Of a DNA stretch of 64,000 bases, positions 51,191-62,769 are shown piece after piece (position 1 is the stretch's first letter; the number at the start of each line of letters is the position of its first letter). The DNA comes from Alitta virens (lineage: Eukaryota; Annelida; Polychaeta; Phyllodocida; Nereididae). Made by a program: the position numbers and the translations under genes. The DNA lies in NCBI GenBank assembly GCA_932294295.1, contig OW028585.1:15346771-15410770 (forward strand), given 5' to 3'. The notes under the pieces are model-generated. The model was not told where the DNA came from. It searched no databases and saw nothing but the letters and a program-made list of their open reading frames with translations.

Positions 51191-51860
51191 ATACAAGTGA
51201 CACACATATCTAATATTTTTCCCCATCATAGATGAGGGATTATGCCAACTTATATTAAAAAAGTACTAGACCAAAGAATTCTTTTAAGAGTCATGCAATT
51301 ATTGATGTGCCCAAGACACGTAAATATGTAATTACGTCAACTGGTAATATCTGTGATATTTAAGGTGGTAATTATTATGTGTCGATGAGAGTCAAATTAA
51401 AAAAATCAGCGAATAGCCTTTCGCCATGAAATTGGCAGCCAAGGCAGAATGAGGGCCATGCAGCTGTCTTTATATATTTGTATCATGCGATTATGGTCAC
51501 GCGGTTTCACAGTCTTCCTACCTACTTGAATCTATCTTATACTGAAAAATAATGACTGCACACACTATTACTAATCGTGACATGCTGTTATTTATCCAAA
51601 AGCATTATTTTCATGCAGTGAATCGGCAATTTCAACATCTGCGTCATATTATCACTGAATGACTTAGTCATCGCCGCTAAAACCTAATTACTCCTTTTCA
51701 ATGATGTGAAATGGTGATACTTGGCACAGATGCGTTTATACTTTCCCAGACAATATTTATTCAACCTGTTGCAAAATACCGCGAAAAGTTACAGCACTGC
51801 TGCCATGCTATGAAATTGCTAGCCTTTTCAGTTTACCATCAGTATTAAAATTCACTATAC
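51190..51860. other. Non-coding spacer
   Basis: Nothing recognised. Confidence 0.45.
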
Positions 51861-51862
51861 CT

Positions 51863-52072
51863 AGGCACCCTTCATGAGCATCATCCCAGCTGGATGTCAT
51901 TCGGATGAGACATTAAATTTGCGGTCCCTTGTACTCAGTGTCTATGCTGAGGCATTCAAAAGATCCCACCCATGGGGTAAATGTGTAACATGGGTGGACT
52001 CCTCCTCTCTCTCACCTCATCAATCAACCCTCGATAGCGGCAAGTACTTGCCTTAGAGGGCTGCACTTCCCA

Positions 52073-52107
<35 letters not shown>
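51863..52107 (+). mobile_element. SINE family B, headless, (TATC)n tail
   Basis: TTCATGAGCATCATCCCAGC … CGGATGAGACATTAAATTTG … CTGCACTTCCCATATCTATC. The body matches 58150-58430; the tail is (TATC)n at 52075-52107. Confidence 0.8.
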
Positions 52108-52190
52108 GTTGGATGGCTGCAGTGTATGTTGGATGGCTGCAGATTATGCAGGGTATACTGGATGGCTGCAGATTATATTGGACAGTGTAT
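52108..52190. repeat. Short tandem repeat GTTGGATGGCTGCAG
   Basis: Three to four units of roughly 25 bases. Confidence 0.75.
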
Positions 52191-52879
52191 AGTATAAAAT
52201 ATCAATTTGCAATCCAGATTATTCTAGCAATGACGTCATTGTGACAATTAATACTCAATTTATGATAAAACCTAGTCCAGGTCGACCGAGAGGTTTTTCT
52301 CCACTCCCTATAGCTTTCCAGCTAAATTAAGCTCATTACAAGACGCAATAAGTATTTTCTAATATTCTAGACAAACATTCTCCATTGTCTACGAAATGCC
52401 TATGTTTAATATTTATTTATGAAGTTAAGAATAATATAACATATAATGACTACTTTGAAGCTAGCTAATGACAAATATTAGTGTACAAAAATAAAATAGA
52501 TTTGACATACCTGTTTTTATTTATTTTTATGGTGCATGTGTTTATATAAGGGGGTGTCCAGCATTGAAATTCTGTTTTAACATGTGGCCAGTAGAAACTC
52601 GAACAGGTTAAATTCCAGGGCAAAATATATAACCCCATACAAATATCCATTGATGTGAATCTGTATATCTTGTACCCTGTATTCAAACTATAAACACTCC
52701 TTATTTGTCAGAAGGGTTTAGTTATAAAAGGTCGCATTGTTATGCATGGTTAGGTTCACATGTAATTTCTCCATGTTGTATTGGATAAAGTTACTGTAAT
52801 ACCTACCACAAGTGCTTGATATTTTTGGACCATTTGATACTTATAGTGTCTGAAATGACAGAATTCCTAAAGCTATTTT

Positions 52880-53112
52880 ATTACAGATTAGTCATTGTTA
52901 GTCATATTGACTAACTAACCTCCTATATAGTTAGTCATAATAACTGACTCTTACTGCCTATTTCTAGTAATTTTCTTCATTTTTAGTCATAATGACTAAC
53001 TCTTAACTCCTATATTGCCATTTAGTTAGTCATGTTTTGTCATATTGACTACCTCATATATGGTTTTTGTCATAATGACTAATTTTACATGAGTAACGTA
53101 TCTTATCAAAAA

Positions 53113-53162
<50 letters not shown>

Positions 53163-53255
53163 ACTATTACAACATAGTCAATGATGACTAAAAGACTGAC
53201 TATAATAAGACTAACTAATAAAATCACTATTATTATCAGCAAAATGCTAATTAAA
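52880..53255. repeat. Array of TTAGTCATNATGACTAA palindromes
   Basis: At least six perfect or near-perfect copies of GTCATAATGACTAA or GTCATATTGACTAA, between 52900 and 53095. Related TGACTAA/TAGTCA half-sites continue to 53220 after a poly-A and (TA)n tract. Adjacent units alternate orientation and are separated by 20-50 bases. Confidence 0.75.
53108..53160. repeat. Poly-A followed by (TA)n
   Basis: Twenty-two A residues, then about 30 bases of TA. Confidence 0.95.
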
Positions 53256-53269
53256 ACATAGATCATTGC

Positions 53270-54820
53270 TTCAAACAGTTTTTTTTAATCAAAATGTGGT
53301 ACACCTTTAATCTGTGTCACTAAAATGTTTAATTTCATTATATTAATACATTTGTTTTATAAGTTACTTATGCATAATATCGTCCATTAATTTTTTTTCG
53401 ACAATGTTATTGAGCTACTGAAATAGAAACCATTGTTATTTAACTACAAAGTTTACTTTAATACAATAATACTTTCTCGATATTCATGTTATGGTGTAAA
53501 GTTGGACGAGTCAGTGTCAGATGCATGAATGCCCGTGTATAGAATGATAGACCGATTATTTGCTATTGCCTGAACTTGATAGTACATTTCAAATATCTAT
53601 TGCCAAATATTTTTGTATACACATCCAGCACACAGTTATATAATGTTACATAAAATATTATCGAATACTTTCAACTTTCTAGAAATATCTAAATTCCAAT
53701 AACTTGTAACACGAATGGCATTTAAAAAATACGATTTAAATCATAGATTTAAATCATAGCAATAAAATAAATAAGAAATAATTTTTTATTATTGTTAGAT
53801 TTTTTGGAAATTTAACAAGTTTTTTCGGTTGAAAATTTTATTTTGTCCAACTCAAAGCATGAATTTATTTGTATACAACTTTATTTATTTTTTTTTCAAA
53901 AACCCAAGTTGTTCAATAAGTCAAAATTCTCTTCATTTTTAGAGCACAGTGCAGTACGATTACTAAGAAATACTAGAAAAATTGGTTACAATTGGCTGAT
54001 GCTAGACAGTACTTAGGCCCTAGTTGCATCATCACATTTAAATATTTTAAAAAATCTGATTTTTACCAACCCTGATTTGTAAACTGCAATGAGTGAACGA
54101 TACCACACTAATGGACTTTAAAAACGCATAGGTAAAAAAACATGTTGTACAAACCCGCAGTTATGCGTGTTTAAAGTATATTAGTGTATATAGAATCTAA
54201 ATCTACAGGTAGTCAAGATGTTTAACTGTTATAACTAAACAGCCCACTCTCTTAGAAAAGATAGTTTCAGACAAATAAAATTGCTTAGCCGTAACAATGA
54301 ATTTTGACCAGAATCAATTCTAATTATTTTAAAGTAACTTACCTTATTAAAAACTTTGACCATTTATGATTTAAGGGCACTACTTGTGATATTTCCTAGT
54401 ATAGTAGATTCTATAGCTACAGTTGTATAATTCATTAAATTTCAAAGTATATCTATAGGCAGAATGTTAGCTTTTACAACACTATATCTGTCAGAGCGTT
54501 AAGCTATAATTACAATGAGAACTTTACATAGCCTGGGAAAATGTTTGCGGGCTAAATTAAAGCTCCCTCCCACAGTAAATAATAACCTTTAAATTCATCC
54601 AGCTAGTAATTCTGTGTAGTCCACATAAAAAGTGCATCAATTAAGACCTCCTCAACCATTCGAATGATTATGACAAACTGTTTCAGAACTAAGACCACCT
54701 CGATATTAAGACCACTTCAGTGATTTCCAGTGATAATTGTGGGGTTTTACACTAGGAGAGGGGGAAAACAATTCCTTTTTTTTTTTTCTTTTACTGATAT
54801 ATTAGGTCAGAGTTTACCTT
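53270..54820. other. Non-coding AT-rich spacer
   Basis: No gene or structured repeat recognised. Confidence 0.45.
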
Positions 54821-54829
54821 TCTCTGTCA

Positions 54830-55030
54830 ATATCTATCTACCTATCTATCTATCTATCTATGTTTCTATCTGTCTATCTATCGATCTACCTGTCTATCAA
54901 TCTACCTATCTACCTATCAATATCTATCTATCTATCGATCTACCTATCTACCTATCTATCTATGTATCTATGTATCTATGTATCTATGTATCTATCTGTC
55001 TGTCTGTCTGTTTATCTATCTATTTATTAT
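54830..55030. repeat. (TATC)n microsatellite with variants
   Basis: TATC/TACC/TGTC/TATG mixture over 200 bases. Overlapping open frames are artefacts. Confidence 0.93.
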
Positions 55031-55534
55031 CCAGTTGGTAAAATATTTTGTAAGCTACAATTATATAATAAAACCCAGAGAAATATATATGACAAGCTTT
55101 TTTTTCTTCTCCTTTTTCCAGACCAGAAAGCTTCTTTAAAGTATATTACCTGTCATTATGAAGACTCTCCTATCATTAAAAATACCCTTTTCATGTAATA
55201 ATGAGAGCTATTTACAGCTAATTACAAGCTAAATATAATATTGGGTGGAGTTGCATTTTCCCAAATTTAGTAGACCCAAGTTTCTTTTATTTGAAGCTAT
55301 CACATTATGCAAGTCTATATATCATATTCATAAGTGGATAAGTCTGCGAGTTATTACTATGTAAGTGATTAAATATGATAGTTAGTAAATGAGTAAAGTA
55401 AAGAATTATGAGATAAAAGTTTCATCTTATCAGAAGGTCCAAGGTTCTAATCCCTGCTGGAAAAATAAATACAATAAGTTTACCTTATAAACCTATCTGA
55501 AAAATGTACTTCAATAAAGAAGTAACTGTGAGAT

Positions 55535-56190
55535 TGCAAGTAAGTAAGTAAGTAAGTAAATAGGCAAGTAAGTAAGCATGAAGCAAGTAAGTAAATAAAT
55601 AAGTAAGCAAGTAAGTAAGCAAGTAAGTCAGTCAGTCAGAACTATGTAAATAACTAATGAAAAAACTAGGTAAATAAGTAGGCAAGTAAGTAAGCAAGTA
55701 AGTAAGTATGTAAATCAGGCAGTAACTATGTAAATAACTAATGAAAAAACTTGGTAAATAAGTAGGCAAGTAAGTAAGTAAGTAAGTAAATCAATAAGCA
55801 AGTAAGTAAGCATAAAGCAAGTAAGTAAATAAATAAGTAAGCAAGTAAGTAAGCAAGTAAGTCAGTTGGTCAGTCAGTAACTATGTAAATAACTAATGAA
55901 AAACTAGGTAAATAACTAGGCAAGTAAGTATGTAAGCAAGTAAGTAAGTAAGTATGTAAGTCAGTCAGTAACGATGTAAATAACTAACGAAAAAACTAGG
56001 TAAATAAGTAGGCAAGTAAGTAAGCAAGTAAGTAAGTATGTAAGTCAGTCAGTAAATATGTAAATAACTAACCAAAAAACTAGGTAAATAAGTAAGTAAG
56101 CAAGTAAGTCAGTAAGCAAGTAATTTAGTAAGTAAGTAAGCAAGTAAGTAATTGAGTAAGTAAGTAAGTAAGTAAGTAAGTATATTTGAA
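55535..56190. repeat. (AAGT)n array with ~80-bp higher-order unit
   Basis: AAGTAAGT blocks punctuated by a recurring GTAAATAACTAATGAAAAAA, CTAGGTAAATAAGTAGGCAA and GTCAGTCAGTAA. This gives at least four higher-order copies. Confidence 0.9.
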
Positions 56191-56199
56191 CAACCACTG

Positions 56200-56815
56200 A
56201 CATTAATGCTAATTTTACATGAATACATGTAGATATGAAATGTTCCTTTGCAAATAAACCCCATCAATACGAACATATCCTGTCATGATATGGCCATGAT
56301 ATGGACATGAAAGGATTCTCTATCCACTATTATGATTGGTTAATGTGGCAAGAAATGCAGCCAATCATATAAGAAGAAGTTACAGATGAAGTTATTTGAA
56401 CTGCAATATATTAGGCTTATGTATAAGTATGTAATATGACAAACTTAGAGGCATATAGGCCTACTTTTGATAATATATAACTAATCTATAGCCAAATAAA
56501 AGCTTCTATATAAATAACATCATATATTGACCAACCTGAATTGTGTAACATGATTTAATAGACCTATACATGACTTTATTGTACAGATAATAAAATAAAA
56601 TAAACATAAAAAAATATATGTCACGTGATTCTGTATAAAATAAGATGCTCTTATAGTTTATTGACAAGTGATGATTATGTAAAAAAATATATGACATTTT
56701 TAGTGATATATTTTACAGACAATTTCTTTAAGATTAAATGTGAATTTAGTATCGTAAATGTGTCTTTAAAAAAAGCCATGAAAGGTCCTGGTATAGAAAT
56801 GCCCATTAATTGATT
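56200..56815. other. Non-coding spacer
   Basis: Nothing recognised. Confidence 0.45.
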
Positions 56816-57075
56816 TATTGATTGCGTGCTTGATTGATTGATTTAATGATTGAATGAATGTATGAATGTATGCATGAATGTATGCATGAATGTATGAATA
56901 ATGAACAAAGAACAAAATGTAAATTGAAATAAAACTCCGCAGCTAAATGGTTGACTGACTGACTGAATGACTGACTGACTGACTGACTGAATTACTGACT
57001 GAATGACTGACAGTGACTGGCTGTCTGTGACTGACTGACTGACTGACTGACTAGCTGACTGACTGACTGACGGAC
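56815..57075. repeat. (GATT)n, (GAAT)n and (GACT)n tetranucleotide blocks
   Basis: GATT at 56815-56850, GAATGTAT at 56853-56900, GACT at 56950-57070. Confidence 0.92.
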
Positions 57076-57189
57076 TGTCCATTAAAAAAAAATCAATAAT
57101 TTACATTATACAATAATTTGCAGTGTCTTAACATGGGTCTCCTGACCTGTATGTACATACAATTGTATTCATATATGGACGAGGTATAA

Positions 57190-57285
57190 AAAATAGATAA
57201 ATAGATAGGTAGATAGATTGATAGACAGACAGACAGATAGCTAGATAGATAGAGAGATAGATAGAGAGAGAGAGATAGAGAGATG
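57190..57285. repeat. (GATA)n/(GAGA)n microsatellite
   Basis: About 95 bases. Confidence 0.93.
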
Positions 57286-57289
57286 GTCT

Positions 57290-57785
57290 CACCTGTTATG
57301 TTATCCCTCCAGTAGTGATGCTCAGAGGCTGCTGATGTTGCAGACTGAGCTCACTGAGCTTGGCGCAGCATTTTTACCTTTTTTTCTGTTGCACCTTGGT
57401 GACGTCATCGGCGCTGTGGCGCTGCAGACCATCTCAAAGCTACAGTTTGTGCTATGGTGACAATTACTGCAACAGTGTGTGCTACGTGAACACAGTAAAA
57501 TGTATTTATTTATTTATAAAACATTTACACAGGGTAAACACAACGTTTTGAGCAACAGCTCTTGTACAAAATGGCCCTATTACAAATAGATAAAAGCAGC
57601 AAAAAAGAAGAAGAATATAATAGACTAAATAACAATGCATAAAAACTAGTATGTAAATATAAATAAATTAATAAACTTAGAATAAATTCAGGTGAGTGTA
57701 GGCCTACGTGATACCAAGAGTTAGTTACTTGTAGGTCGAGAATATGGAAATTGAAGTGGTGCAAACTACTGGGGAAATTATAATT
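57290..57785. other. Non-coding spacer
   Basis: Nothing recognised. Confidence 0.4.
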
Positions 57786-57801
57786 ACCAAATCCTTATTG
57801 G

Positions 57802-57972
57802 GCAGGGGCCTAGCTCAGAGGTAGCGCTCTGGGCTTCCAACCGCTGGGTCCAGGGTTTGATTCCCGGTCGAGCCTAAGTTGGATGGCTGTGTCCTCCTTC
57901 GTCTCATTGCCATGGTCTCTGCCTGTCCTAATTAGCCCAACTGGTGCAGAAATACAGGACGTAAAGCCCTAA

Positions 57973-58006
<34 letters not shown>

Positions 58007-58034
58007 ACCCACCCACCCACACACACACACACAC
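57802..58034 (+). mobile_element. SINE-A, full length, mixed (CA)/(CCCA) tail
   Basis: Perfect 16-bp flanks ACCAAATCCTTATTGG at 57786-57801 and 58035-58050. Confidence 0.93.
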
Positions 58035-58089
58035 ACCAAATCCTTATTGGTATTCATATGGAAATTCAATTAGGTCCTACACACCTTTT

Positions 58090-58445
58090 GCAGCTGGGTG
58101 ATCTAATGGTAAGACGCTCGCCTGCTCCTCTGAAGGATCCAGGTTCAATCCCAGGCCCCTTTCATGAGCATCATACCAGCTGGATGTTGTTCGGATGAGA
58201 CGTTAAATTGGCGGTTCCTTGTCCTCAGTGTCTATGTTGAGGCAAGTAAAAGATCCCACCCATGGGGTAGATTTGTAACATGGGTGGACTCCTCTTTCTC
58301 TCACCTCATCAATCAACCCTCGATAGCGGCACAAACTTGGCTTAGAGAGTGGCAAAAACTTGGCTTAGAGAGTGGCACAAACTTGGCTTAGAGAGTGGCA
58401 CAAATTTGCCTTAGAGGGCTGCACTTCCCATATCTATATCTTTCT
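58090..58445 (+). mobile_element. SINE family B, full length
   Basis: Head GCTGGGTGATCTAATGGTAA and B box CCAGGTTCAATCCC, body TTCATGAGCATCATACCAGC … CGGATGAGACGTTAAATTGG, ending CTGCACTTCCCATATCTATA. A 25-base unit (ACTTGGCTTAGAGAGTGGCA) is repeated about four times near the 3' end. Confidence 0.85.
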
Positions 58446-58537
58446 ATATCTATTTATTTAGATTGGGAGTCTCTGATGCTCTCACTTGATTTTGTATTTT
58501 TTCTGTTTACCTCAGATTTGTCACAACATTCATTGTT

Positions 58538-58724
58538 GGGGGCGGAGGCCTAGCTCAGAGGTAGCGCTCTGGGCTTCCAACCGCTGGGTCCTGGGTTCGA
58601 TTCCCGGTCGAGCCTAAGTTGGATGGCTGTTTCATCCTTCGTCTCATTGCCATTGTCTCTGCCTGTCCTAATTAGCCCAACTGGTGCAGAAATACAGGAC
58701 GTAAAGCCCTAATCACACACACAC
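58538..58724 (+). mobile_element. SINE-A, full length
   Basis: Flanks ACAACATTCATTGTT at 58523-58537 and from 58725. Confidence 0.92.
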
Positions 58725-58739
58725 ACAACATTCATTGTT

Positions 58740-59340
58740 ACTATTTGAGAAGTCATCTAGCAATTGGAAACCAGTAGACACTATAGTGGGTTGTGCATTA
58801 TTAAGAATTCAAATCTAATCAAATATCTTGATAAATCAATATTAGTAATACAATCTAGTCCTATATCAACAGATAATATTATTAAAATTCTATATTAAAA
58901 TATTTTAATATTATGTCCCAAAAATATCTATTCAATTAATGATAAAATTACTTCATTTCTTGAAAATGATTATGAAGGCCTAATAATTCATTAATTTTTA
59001 ATTAATTTATATGCTATAAATTAATTATTGTTTAATTTGAAAGAAGAACGAACACACTATCCTATATTTTACTAATATCATGTTTTGAAGGTGCATTTAT
59101 TAGTGTCCCATGTACTCTCCCAGAATTCTTAATTTATAGTGATTTTAATGAGGATGCCTGCAAGAAATTAGTTCCAGTATGTGGCGCCACCAGCAGGCTG
59201 TATTGTGGGCTAGGTGCTATGCAGGTAACATTTCCTGGTGAGACACCTGCAGGCATTGATCCTAGGCATTAAACCAGTGGTCCAAGTGATTTAAGTGGGA
59301 TTCTCACATAGCCGGTTTTCCATTGAAGCCGTATTGCTCT
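58740..59340. other. Non-coding spacer
   Basis: Nothing recognised. Confidence 0.4.
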
Positions 59341-59820
59341 CGTAGAATTGTAATATTTTGCAAAATTGGGCATCCTTTATGCAACCGTGGTTATCAGGAG
59401 GTTGTCGTAGAAGACTGTGAACACACTTACTTGATTCCTCGAAGCCGTCCCCGAACTGAGAACAACCGCCAAAATTGACGGATGTTTTGCTCATGTTCAT
59501 AGAAAACTTGCGGGTGATTGTTTATAGTTAGCAACCGTAGTGAAGCCGTCGTTGCCGTAGAGGCGCTCATGGCATACGCCAAGTCACATGTGAGACACTC
59601 GTAGAAGCCGGTGGTTTAACTGTTGCACACGTGGGTGTCAAGAACCCAGCGGGAGAGATACGTGCGCGACGATTAAACCATCGGCTTCTACGTGTGCACT
59701 CACATGTACCACGGATAAGTCACCGGTTTCTACGTATAGAAAAATCAATACCTACGTACACTACGTGTGACTCATGTGTGTCATAAGTAAGCCCAATTTT
59801 GCGCAATATTACATAACGAC
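59341..59820. mobile_element. MITE-G, ~30-bp TIRs, repeated AGCCG motifs
   Basis: Left end GTAATATTTTGCAAAATTGG and inverted right CCAATTTTGCGCAATATTAC. The interior is GC-richer with recurring GAAGCCGTCG and CACGTGTG-type words. 480 bp, non-coding. Confidence 0.75.
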
Positions 59821-59823
59821 GGG

Positions 59824-60009
59824 AGGGCGGGGGCCTAGCTCAGAGGTAGCGCTCTGGCCTTTTAACCGCTGGGTCCCGGGTTCAATTCCCGGTCGAGCCT
59901 AAGTTGGATGACTGTTTCCTCCTTCGTCTCATTGCCATGGTCTCTGCCTGTCCTAATTAGCCCAACTGGTGCAGAAATACAGGACGTAAAGCCCTAATCA
60001 CACACACAC
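59824..60009 (+). mobile_element. SINE-A, full length
   Basis: Flanks ACATAACGACGGG at 59811-59823 and 60010-60022. Inserted at the edge of MITE-G. Confidence 0.92.
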
Positions 60010-60076
60010 ACATAACGACGGGTGCAGCACAGTTGCAGGGCCGGTTAGCTCGTCACGTGACCTCGGCCAGCAGTAT

Positions 60077-61279
60077 GTAATCATTCGCAGTGAGTCTGAA
60101 GAATCCAGTGTTCCTGCAGCTCCTTCTAATCCTGCCAGTTGTACTTATTATGCTCCTACCAAGTCTCCTGCCACGTCTCCTGCCAGGTCTCCTGCCAGGT
60201 CTTCTGCCAGGTCTTCTGCCAAGTCTTCTGCCAAGTCCACTGCCGAGTCTTCTGCCAAGTCTTCTGCCAAGTCTTCTGATGTTGACATGGATGACAGCGA
60301 CAGAGATCCATACTTTGATGTAGAGAAGGAGAAGAAAGACACCCAAGAAGAAGAAGATGATAGTGATGCCAGTGAATTTCCTGCCACCCAGGCCTCCACT
60401 GCTCCTGCTGCATCTCAGAAGAAGCCAAGAAGAAAGACTGAGAAGTTTTTTTTACCTCTCAATGATGAGCAAGAAATCGCTGACTGGTACCAGGAGAATG
60501 ACATATTCTATGACAGGACCAGACGTGACTACAAGGATCATCAGAGGAAGATGAGGCTCATCGAGGACAAGGCACAGACCCTCAGTGTCCCCTGTACTGG
60601 GCTACAGTTGAAGACCTGGCTTGAGTCTATCAGAACCAGTGCTGGGAAGCTCATCAAGCAGGGCCCTTCCGGTACAGCCAAGAGAAATCCGACAGAGAAG
60701 GAGAAGTGGATTATTGCCAACTTTGGGTTCCTTGAGCAACACATCTCCAGGGTGCCGTCTCGTCAAGCTGTTAACCTAAAGAAGAAGATGGCGAAGAGCA
60801 ACAAGCAACTGCCCAACTTTGATGACAGCTCCAGTGCGGGGCAGCCATATTCTAGGCCTGAAGACTGGAAGAAGTTGAAGAAGTGGACGTCGAACCAAGT
60901 CCAGTCTTCCCAGCGACAGCCAAGGGTGGTCCCTTCAAGTAGAGGAACAATACTGGTGATAGTTCTTCTGCAACAAGCTCCAAATTAGCTGACATAGTCC
61001 AGACTGCTCAGCAGACAGCTGCAAGGATTGACCAGCACATGAAAGCCATCACACAGCGTCCTCCCTCCTCTTCCTGCAGATCCTAAGACCCTGAGAATCC
61101 GCTCGATAACTGACTACATATATTCTGAGTGTCTTCAGTTGGACTTGGACACGTATGACGATGTCGAAGCCCAGCAGAAGGCGCAAGTCAGGAGGAACAA
61201 GCAGCAGCAGCAACAGCAGCAGTTGATTATTCAGCAGCAGCAGCAGCTCCATAAGCAGCAGCAGGCCAAGATGTTTTAG
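60077..61279 (+). pseudogene. Myb/SANT- or MADF-like DNA-binding protein, frameshifted
   Basis: The plus-strand frame begins with a Ser/Glu stretch, then about eight tetrapeptide-like SPAR/SSAK repeats (60145-60275), then an acidic segment beginning MDDSDRD at 60287. The core EQEIADWYQENDIFYDRTRR…DYKDHQRKM…GLQLKTWLES resembles the MADF/Myb-SANT-like domains of PIF/Harbinger accessory proteins and insect MADF-BESS factors. A WIIANFGFLEQHI block follows. At about 60945 the frame shifts (RIDQHMKAITQRP in a second frame). A further shift near 61070 leads to RIRSITDYIYSECLQLDLDT and a poly-Gln tail (61200-61270) with stop at 61279. At least two frameshifts mean no full protein unless introns are missed. 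The upstream start is uncertain, because the frame stays open before 60287. Confidence 0.6.
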
Positions 61280-61640
61280 CCGACGTTCAGCCAGTTCCAG
61301 CACGCTACTCCTGAGAAACAATGTACTACTCCTGAGAAACAATGGACTAGCCGTGTCCTTCAGCTTCTTTACAGCCTGCAGGTGCTTCTTCAGCTGCCAT
61401 GTTCTAGTCTGCAGGTACCTATACCAGTCTTCTGGACCTGGGCCTTCATCTTCATTGGGTGTCTTTTCTGCTGTACCTTCTCCAGTGGTGCCTGGTGCTT
61501 CTTCCTTGAACCCTCCTTCAGTGGGATCCTTGCTGTCTGCAGTCGACTCCGCTCAACATGAGCCACCTGATGAATGCGTCCTTCCTTAATATGACTTCGA
61601 AGAAGTAATCACCTTATCCTGTTCCCGTTCCAGAAGATGT
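61280..61640. other. Downstream Ser/Pro-coding-like sequence
   Basis: The frame at 61353-61589 reads SSGPGPSSSLGV … PSPVVPGASS. It could be a further shifted segment of the preceding gene; no domain. Confidence 0.35.
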
Positions 61641-61643
61641 TCC

Positions 61644-61757
61644 TTTGGATGGCTGTTTCATCCTTCGTCTCATTGCCATGGTCTCTGCCTGTCCTAATTA
61701 GCCCAACTGGTGCAGAAATACAGGACGTAAAGCCCTAATCACACACACACACACAGT
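61644..61757 (+). mobile_element. SINE-A, 5'-truncated
   Basis: Begins TTGGATGGCTGTTTCATCCT. Flanks AGATGTTCC at 61635-61643 and 61758-61766; (CA)n tail. Confidence 0.88.
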
Positions 61758-61769
61758 AGATGTTCCAGT

Positions 61770-62440
61770 AGAAAAAAAAAGAAAACTCCAAAAAAATTTA
61801 TGGCCTTTTTCAACACCACCAAATCCTCCTAAGAGAGCAAAACATGCACAGTTTGTGTGACAAATCAAAATAATAATAGTCCCTGACCCACCAACTATAT
61901 CTCTTCTTGGCCCTTCTCCAACTTTTTCTCCTTTAAATAACTTTCTCTAAATGTTTGGATCATCAATAATTAGGTTTCTTTTCTTCTTTTTTTTTGTTGT
62001 TGGTAAATTTTTATGCCAATACAGTCTAAACTCTTCCAATTTTTTGGCCCCTGAAATAATAATTTTTACTTATTTTTTCGTTTCATTCAAAAACCCACCA
62101 ACTCTGTCTATCTTAAATGTTCTTGTCCCTTACCTTAAGTAAAAATTTTTTTTTTGGTCTGAAAACATTCCACTTTTTCTCATTCATTTCACTTCAATTG
62201 TGTGTTTATCCTACGAGAAAGTTACTCCTTGTAAAGTCTCTCTTAAATAAAATGTGGAGTTTTATAAAAGGGGCTAATAAAAACTGTATTTGACAGTGGT
62301 GAATATTGGTTGTATTATACTATGTAATAGGAAATGCCAGTTAATATTAAGATTAATCTTCAACCTATGACATGGTGCATTTTGTGAGAAGAGTCCGGTC
62401 GAGTATAGGGAGGCAACTAGAACAGCATATAGAGGTGAAC
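61770..62440. other. Pyrimidine-rich non-coding sequence
   Basis: Many T-runs; no gene recognised. Confidence 0.4.
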
Positions 62441-62446
62441 CCTCAA

Positions 62447-62768
62447 ATGTTGTCTATAGTTTTGATCTTGGTGTCGTTTGAAAGCATATTTACATGAACG
62501 ATATTTCAGTTACTGCCAGATGAAAGTATCTGAGACCAATTAAAATTTCAGAAATGTATTCTTTGACCCCAAAAACCATGGTATGGACCCAAAAAAATTT
62601 GTTTCTCTGTAAATTTGGAGAAGATATTGGCAATTTTGTCTTTTGGCAGCTATCTTGAATTACGCAAGTTCTCAAGGGTGCCAGGTGAGCAGCTGGCAGA
62701 TTCTTAATCTACACATTCTTAGCTTTCAAATGACACCAAGATAAGAACCATAGACAACATTTGCATTT
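62447..62768. repeat. Inverted repeat, ~42-bp arms
   Basis: AAATGTTGTCTATAGTTTTG followed by ATCTTGGTGTCGTTTGAAAG at 62447-62488 is inverted at 62722-62768. Possible MITE core or hairpin. Confidence 0.75.
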
Positions 62769-62769
62769 G

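Noticed and set aside
55535..56190. CRISPR-like array
   Set aside because: No spacers; continuous tetranucleotide repeat in animal DNA.
14923..59900. tRNA-Gly(TCC) genes repeated many times
   Set aside because: Each head is followed by the same SINE body, tail and target duplication. The D and anticodon stems do not pair fully and the acceptor ends do not match, so these are SINE promoters.
60053..60428. Minus-strand Arg/Gly- and Asp/Leu-repeat proteins
   Set aside because: Antisense shadows of the SPAR/SSAK repeat region of the plus-strand gene.
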